Assembly: GCA_937877685.1 (NCBI GenBank)
Contig: CALFGU010000213.1
Location: 1 to 16,446, forward strand
DNA: 16,446 bases
Direction of reading: 5' to 3'
Source of the DNA: an uncultured Prevotella sp.
Lineage (GTDB): Bacteria > Bacteroidota > Bacteroidia > Bacteroidales > Bacteroidaceae
How positions within the stretch are numbered: position 1 is the first letter of the stretch; each line of letters begins with the position of its first letter. Below are positions 14,429 to 16,446 of the stretch, in pieces. The notes beneath the pieces are model-generated. The model was not told the DNA's origin, made no database searches, and worked only from the letters and a program-made list of their open reading frames with translations. A program made the position numbers and the translations under genes.

Positions 14429-15667
14429 TTAATATGCTGTGCTCAAGATAGCATCCATCTCATCAGCCTTCTCCTTGTTCTGAAGGTTGGTGTAGATTTG
14501 CTGGAGAGCTGCTGCCCACACCTTGGGTTGCTCAGGCACTAATTCGTGTGCACGTTCCATGTAAGGAAGCGCTTGTTCGTAATACTTCTTGATTTCTTCA
14601 AATTCCTTGTCAAACTCCTTCTTGTTATTACGGTCAAGTTTCCAGTCACCGTTATTACGACGTGCAACAACTTCATTCATGAAGGTATAAGCCATGTTGA
14701 CATTAGCATCTACGAATGAGGGGTTGAGTTCAATCGCCTTACCGAAACTTTCGCGAGCGCCTGCATAGTTCTTCAACATGTTCAATTCGATACAACCCTT
14801 GAGGTAATAACCTGTGTGGCTTGAAGGATTTGACGCTACGAGTTCGTTAGCCAATGCCATTGCTTCTTCAGGTTGGTTACGTTGCATGTAAACGTAAAGA
14901 AGGTTCTGAGCAAAGCCTACGTGCTCTGTGCGAGCGATAGCTTCCTTAAGGTCATTGATGTAAGCCGCAGAGTCTTGCTTTTCAAGGTGTGCCTGCATCT
15001 TCATGAGATAAAGGTCGCGCGTAGAGAAAGTGTCCTTAAGCGCTGCGTCAACAGTTTCCAACACACCGTCCCAATCCTTCAACTGGAAGTTGAGCATCAC
15101 AATGTTTACAGCTGTTTGGCTATAGTTCTGAGGATTGATGGCGTAAAGTGAATCTGTTTCTGCCTGAGTAAATACGGGGAGTGTGGGGAATTCGTAATAC
15201 TTACGGAACCACTTGATTGAGTTCTTATAGTCACCCATTTGGTTGGCAAACACACCTGCATAGTTGTAATAGTTCACCATTGCCTTGAGTGTCAAATAGT
15301 TCTTTTCCTTATACTGAGGTTCTACACGACCCTTCTTATCGGGAGTCATATCAGCAAGGTGACTCTTTGTGAAGTTAGTTACCGCTTCATCAAGATAATT
15401 GCAGAATGCAACTGTGTCGAAAGGATAACCCTGAGAAGCCTGATCCAAAACGCGTTCGAAGTACTTACGGTTTACTTCACCCTTGTTGTAGTAAAAACCT
15501 GCAAACTTAGTTGTCTTAGGATTCGCCAAAGCAGTTTCAATAATCTGAAGTGCTTCTTCGTAACGTTCCTTTTCTACCATGAACTCTACCTTATGAATGG
15601 CGCTATTTTGCGCAACACTTGTAAGAGCAGAAACCACCATAGTGATGGCAAGCAAAATCTTCTTCAT
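14429..15667 (-). CDS. Secreted TPR protein (first after gyrA)
   Basis: A tetratricopeptide-repeat protein of 412 residues from the preferred ATG at 15667, which gives a normal signal peptide (MKKILLAITMVVSALTSVAQ). An in-frame start 39 nt earlier would place 13 polar residues (MSSCSPYINKIII) ahead of it and extend into a hairpin, so it is rejected. TPR helix pairs are clear, for example VNYYNYAGVFANQMGDYKNS, NLLYVYMQRNQPEEAMALAN, HTGYYLKGCIELNMLKNYAG and ARESFGKAIELNPSFVDANV. It probably lies in the periplasm or at the outer membrane and scaffolds protein contacts. Bacteroidales genomes often carry such a gene directly after gyrA. A cotranscript with gyrA is likely, the spacer being 62 nt with a hairpin. 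Confidence 0.9.
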   Translation of the reverse strand: MKKILLAITMVVSALTSVAQNSAIHKVEFMVEKERYEEALQIIETALANPKTTKFAGFYYNKGEVNRKYFERVLDQASQGYPFDTVAFCNYLDEAVTNFTKSHLADMTPDKKGRVEPQYKEKNYLTLKAMVNYYNYAGVFANQMGDYKNSIKWFRKYYEFPTLPVFTQAETDSLYAINPQNYSQTAVNIVMLNFQLKDWDGVLETVDAALKDTFSTRDLYLMKMQAHLEKQDSAAYINDLKEAIARTEHVGFAQNLLYVYMQRNQPEEAMALANELVASNPSSHTGYYLKGCIELNMLKNYAGARESFGKAIELNPSFVDANVNMAYTFMNEVVARRNNGDWKLDRNNKKEFDKEFEEIKKYYEQALPYMERAHELVPEQPKVWAAALQQIYTNLQNKEKADEMDAILSTAY

Positions 15668-15685
15668 AATAATAATTTTATTAAT

Positions 15686-15712
15686 GTAGGGGGAGCATGA
15701 ACTCACCCCTAC
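15686..15712 (-). repeat. Hairpin between gyrA and TPR gene
   Basis: GTAGGGG (15686-15692) and CCCCTAC (15706-15712) pair perfectly. In minus-strand RNA the stem extends by GAG with CTC after one bulged base, giving 10 pairs and a 6-nt loop. No U-tract follows, so read-through to the TPR gene is likely. Confidence 0.6.
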
Positions 15713-15729
15713 GGATTGGTTTGACTTAA

Positions 15730-16446
15730 TTATTCTTCGCTTTCTTCTACTTCGGAGAAGAGGTTAGCCTCTGTCGTTTCAGAGTTTTCTTGTTCTACAA
15801 CATTACCATCCACTTCGGGAGTAGCATTTTCTTGACCTTCAGTCAATGCTTCTTCTTCCGCTTCTTCTTCAGTGGGAACAATGCAAACATTGCTGATTAC
15901 GTCATTACGCTTCGTGAGGTTGATCAGACGTACACCCTGAGTGACACGTCCCTGAACGCTTACGGTTGAGAGTTTCAAGCGGATGGTGATACCACTCTTA
16001 TTGATAATCATCAAGTCGTCCTCATCGGTCACACACTTGATTGCCACCAATTCGCCCACCTTTTCCGTAACGTTAAGTGTCTTCACACCCTTACCACCAC
16101 GGTTCGTAATGCGGTAATCTTCTACGCTACTGCGCTTACCGAAACCTTGTTCGCTCACAACGAGAACCGTTTGCTTTTCGGGATCTTCTACGCAAACCAT
16201 ACCTACGATTTCATCTTCAGCCTGGTCAATTGCCATTGCCTTCACACCCGTAGCGCCACGTCCCATAGTACGCACCGTATTTTCGTTGAAGCGGATAGCA
16301 CGACCCGCACGGTTTGCCACAATAATTTCGTTTTCGCCGTTGGTCAAGCATACACTCACCACCTGGTCATCGTCGCGCAAGTTGATGGCGATAATACCCT
16401 TCGCACGCACATTCTTATAATCGTCAAGGAGCGTCTTCTTAATGAT
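15730..16446 (-). CDS. gyrA: DNA gyrase subunit A, C-terminal part, cut by window edge
   Basis: GyrA cuts and rejoins DNA and, with GyrB, introduces negative supercoils. Only the last 238 codons are in the window; the frame is open to the right edge (IIKKTLLDDYKN precedes VRAKGIIAINLRDDDQVV). The visible part covers the last blades of the DNA-wrapping beta-pinwheel: NRAGRAIRFNENTVRTMGRG, ATGVKAMAI, EQGFGKRSSVEDYRITNRGG, KGVKTLNVTEKVG and KSGITIRLKLSTVSVQGRVT. These align by eye with the E. coli blade series (GKVVRFKESSVRAMG, YGKRTAVAEY, GRNTQGVILI). The protein ends in a strongly acidic tail of about 45 residues (EEEAEEEALTEG to EVEESEE). In E. coli the acidic tail modulates supercoiling, which may apply here. 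The N-terminal breakage-reunion domain is outside the window. Confidence 0.97.
   Translation of the reverse strand: MIKKTLLDDYKNVRAKGIIAINLRDDDQVVSVCLTNGENEIIVANRAGRAIRFNENTVRTMGRGATGVKAMAIDQAEDEIVGMVCVEDPEKQTVLVVSEQGFGKRSSVEDYRITNRGGKGVKTLNVTEKVGELVAIKCVTDEDDLMIINKSGITIRLKLSTVSVQGRVTQGVRLINLTKRNDVISNVCIVPTEEEAEEEALTEGQENATPEVDGNVVEQENSETTEANLFSEVEESEE

Overview
The window looks like chromosomal DNA from a Bacteroidales bacterium, probably Prevotellaceae or Bacteroidaceae. The evidence is the gene order ileS, DksA-like, lspA, DUF4296 lipoprotein on one side and gyrA followed by secreted TPR proteins on the other. Starts generally lack a clear Shine-Dalgarno sequence, and the tRNA gene has a promoter fitting the Bacteroides-type consensus (TTTG, 20 bp, TAnnTTTG). 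Species cannot be fixed by eye.

The layout is two convergent halves. From 1 to 7915 everything reads on the plus strand: the 3' part of ileS, a DksA/TraR-like regulator that has lost three of four zinc cysteines, lspA, a DUF4296 lipoprotein, a 53-residue conserved-looking small protein, a DMP19/DUF4375-like acidic protein, smpB, and a secreted PI-PLC-like phosphodiesterase. From 8033 to 16446 everything reads on the minus strand. Going leftwards from the right edge these are the C-terminal part of gyrA, two related secreted repeat proteins, an M3 metallopeptidase (Dcp/PrlC type), a dCMP deaminase, a membrane-anchored S41 peptidase, 5-formyltetrahydrofolate cyclo-ligase and tRNA-Lys(UUU). The two halves meet at a hairpin with T-runs on both strands, a bidirectional terminator at 8003-8033.

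Most genes are housekeeping: aminoacylation, lipoprotein maturation, ribosome rescue, folate and pyrimidine nucleotide metabolism, envelope proteolysis and DNA topology. The PI-PLC-like gene is the main accessory-looking item and is AT-richer than the genes around it.

The least explained signal lies between genes. Most spacers on the plus-strand side, plus the spacer between the two TPR genes, hold short tandem units of exactly 7 or 8 nt. Many are arranged as a left arm and its near reverse complement, which makes long hairpins. The unit sequence differs between spacers, but the 7/8-nt period and the inverted layout recur. One array supplies the stop codon of the small protein. Another runs into the start region of the DMP19-like gene. 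smpB and the DMP19-like gene are each bracketed by inverted copies of the same words.
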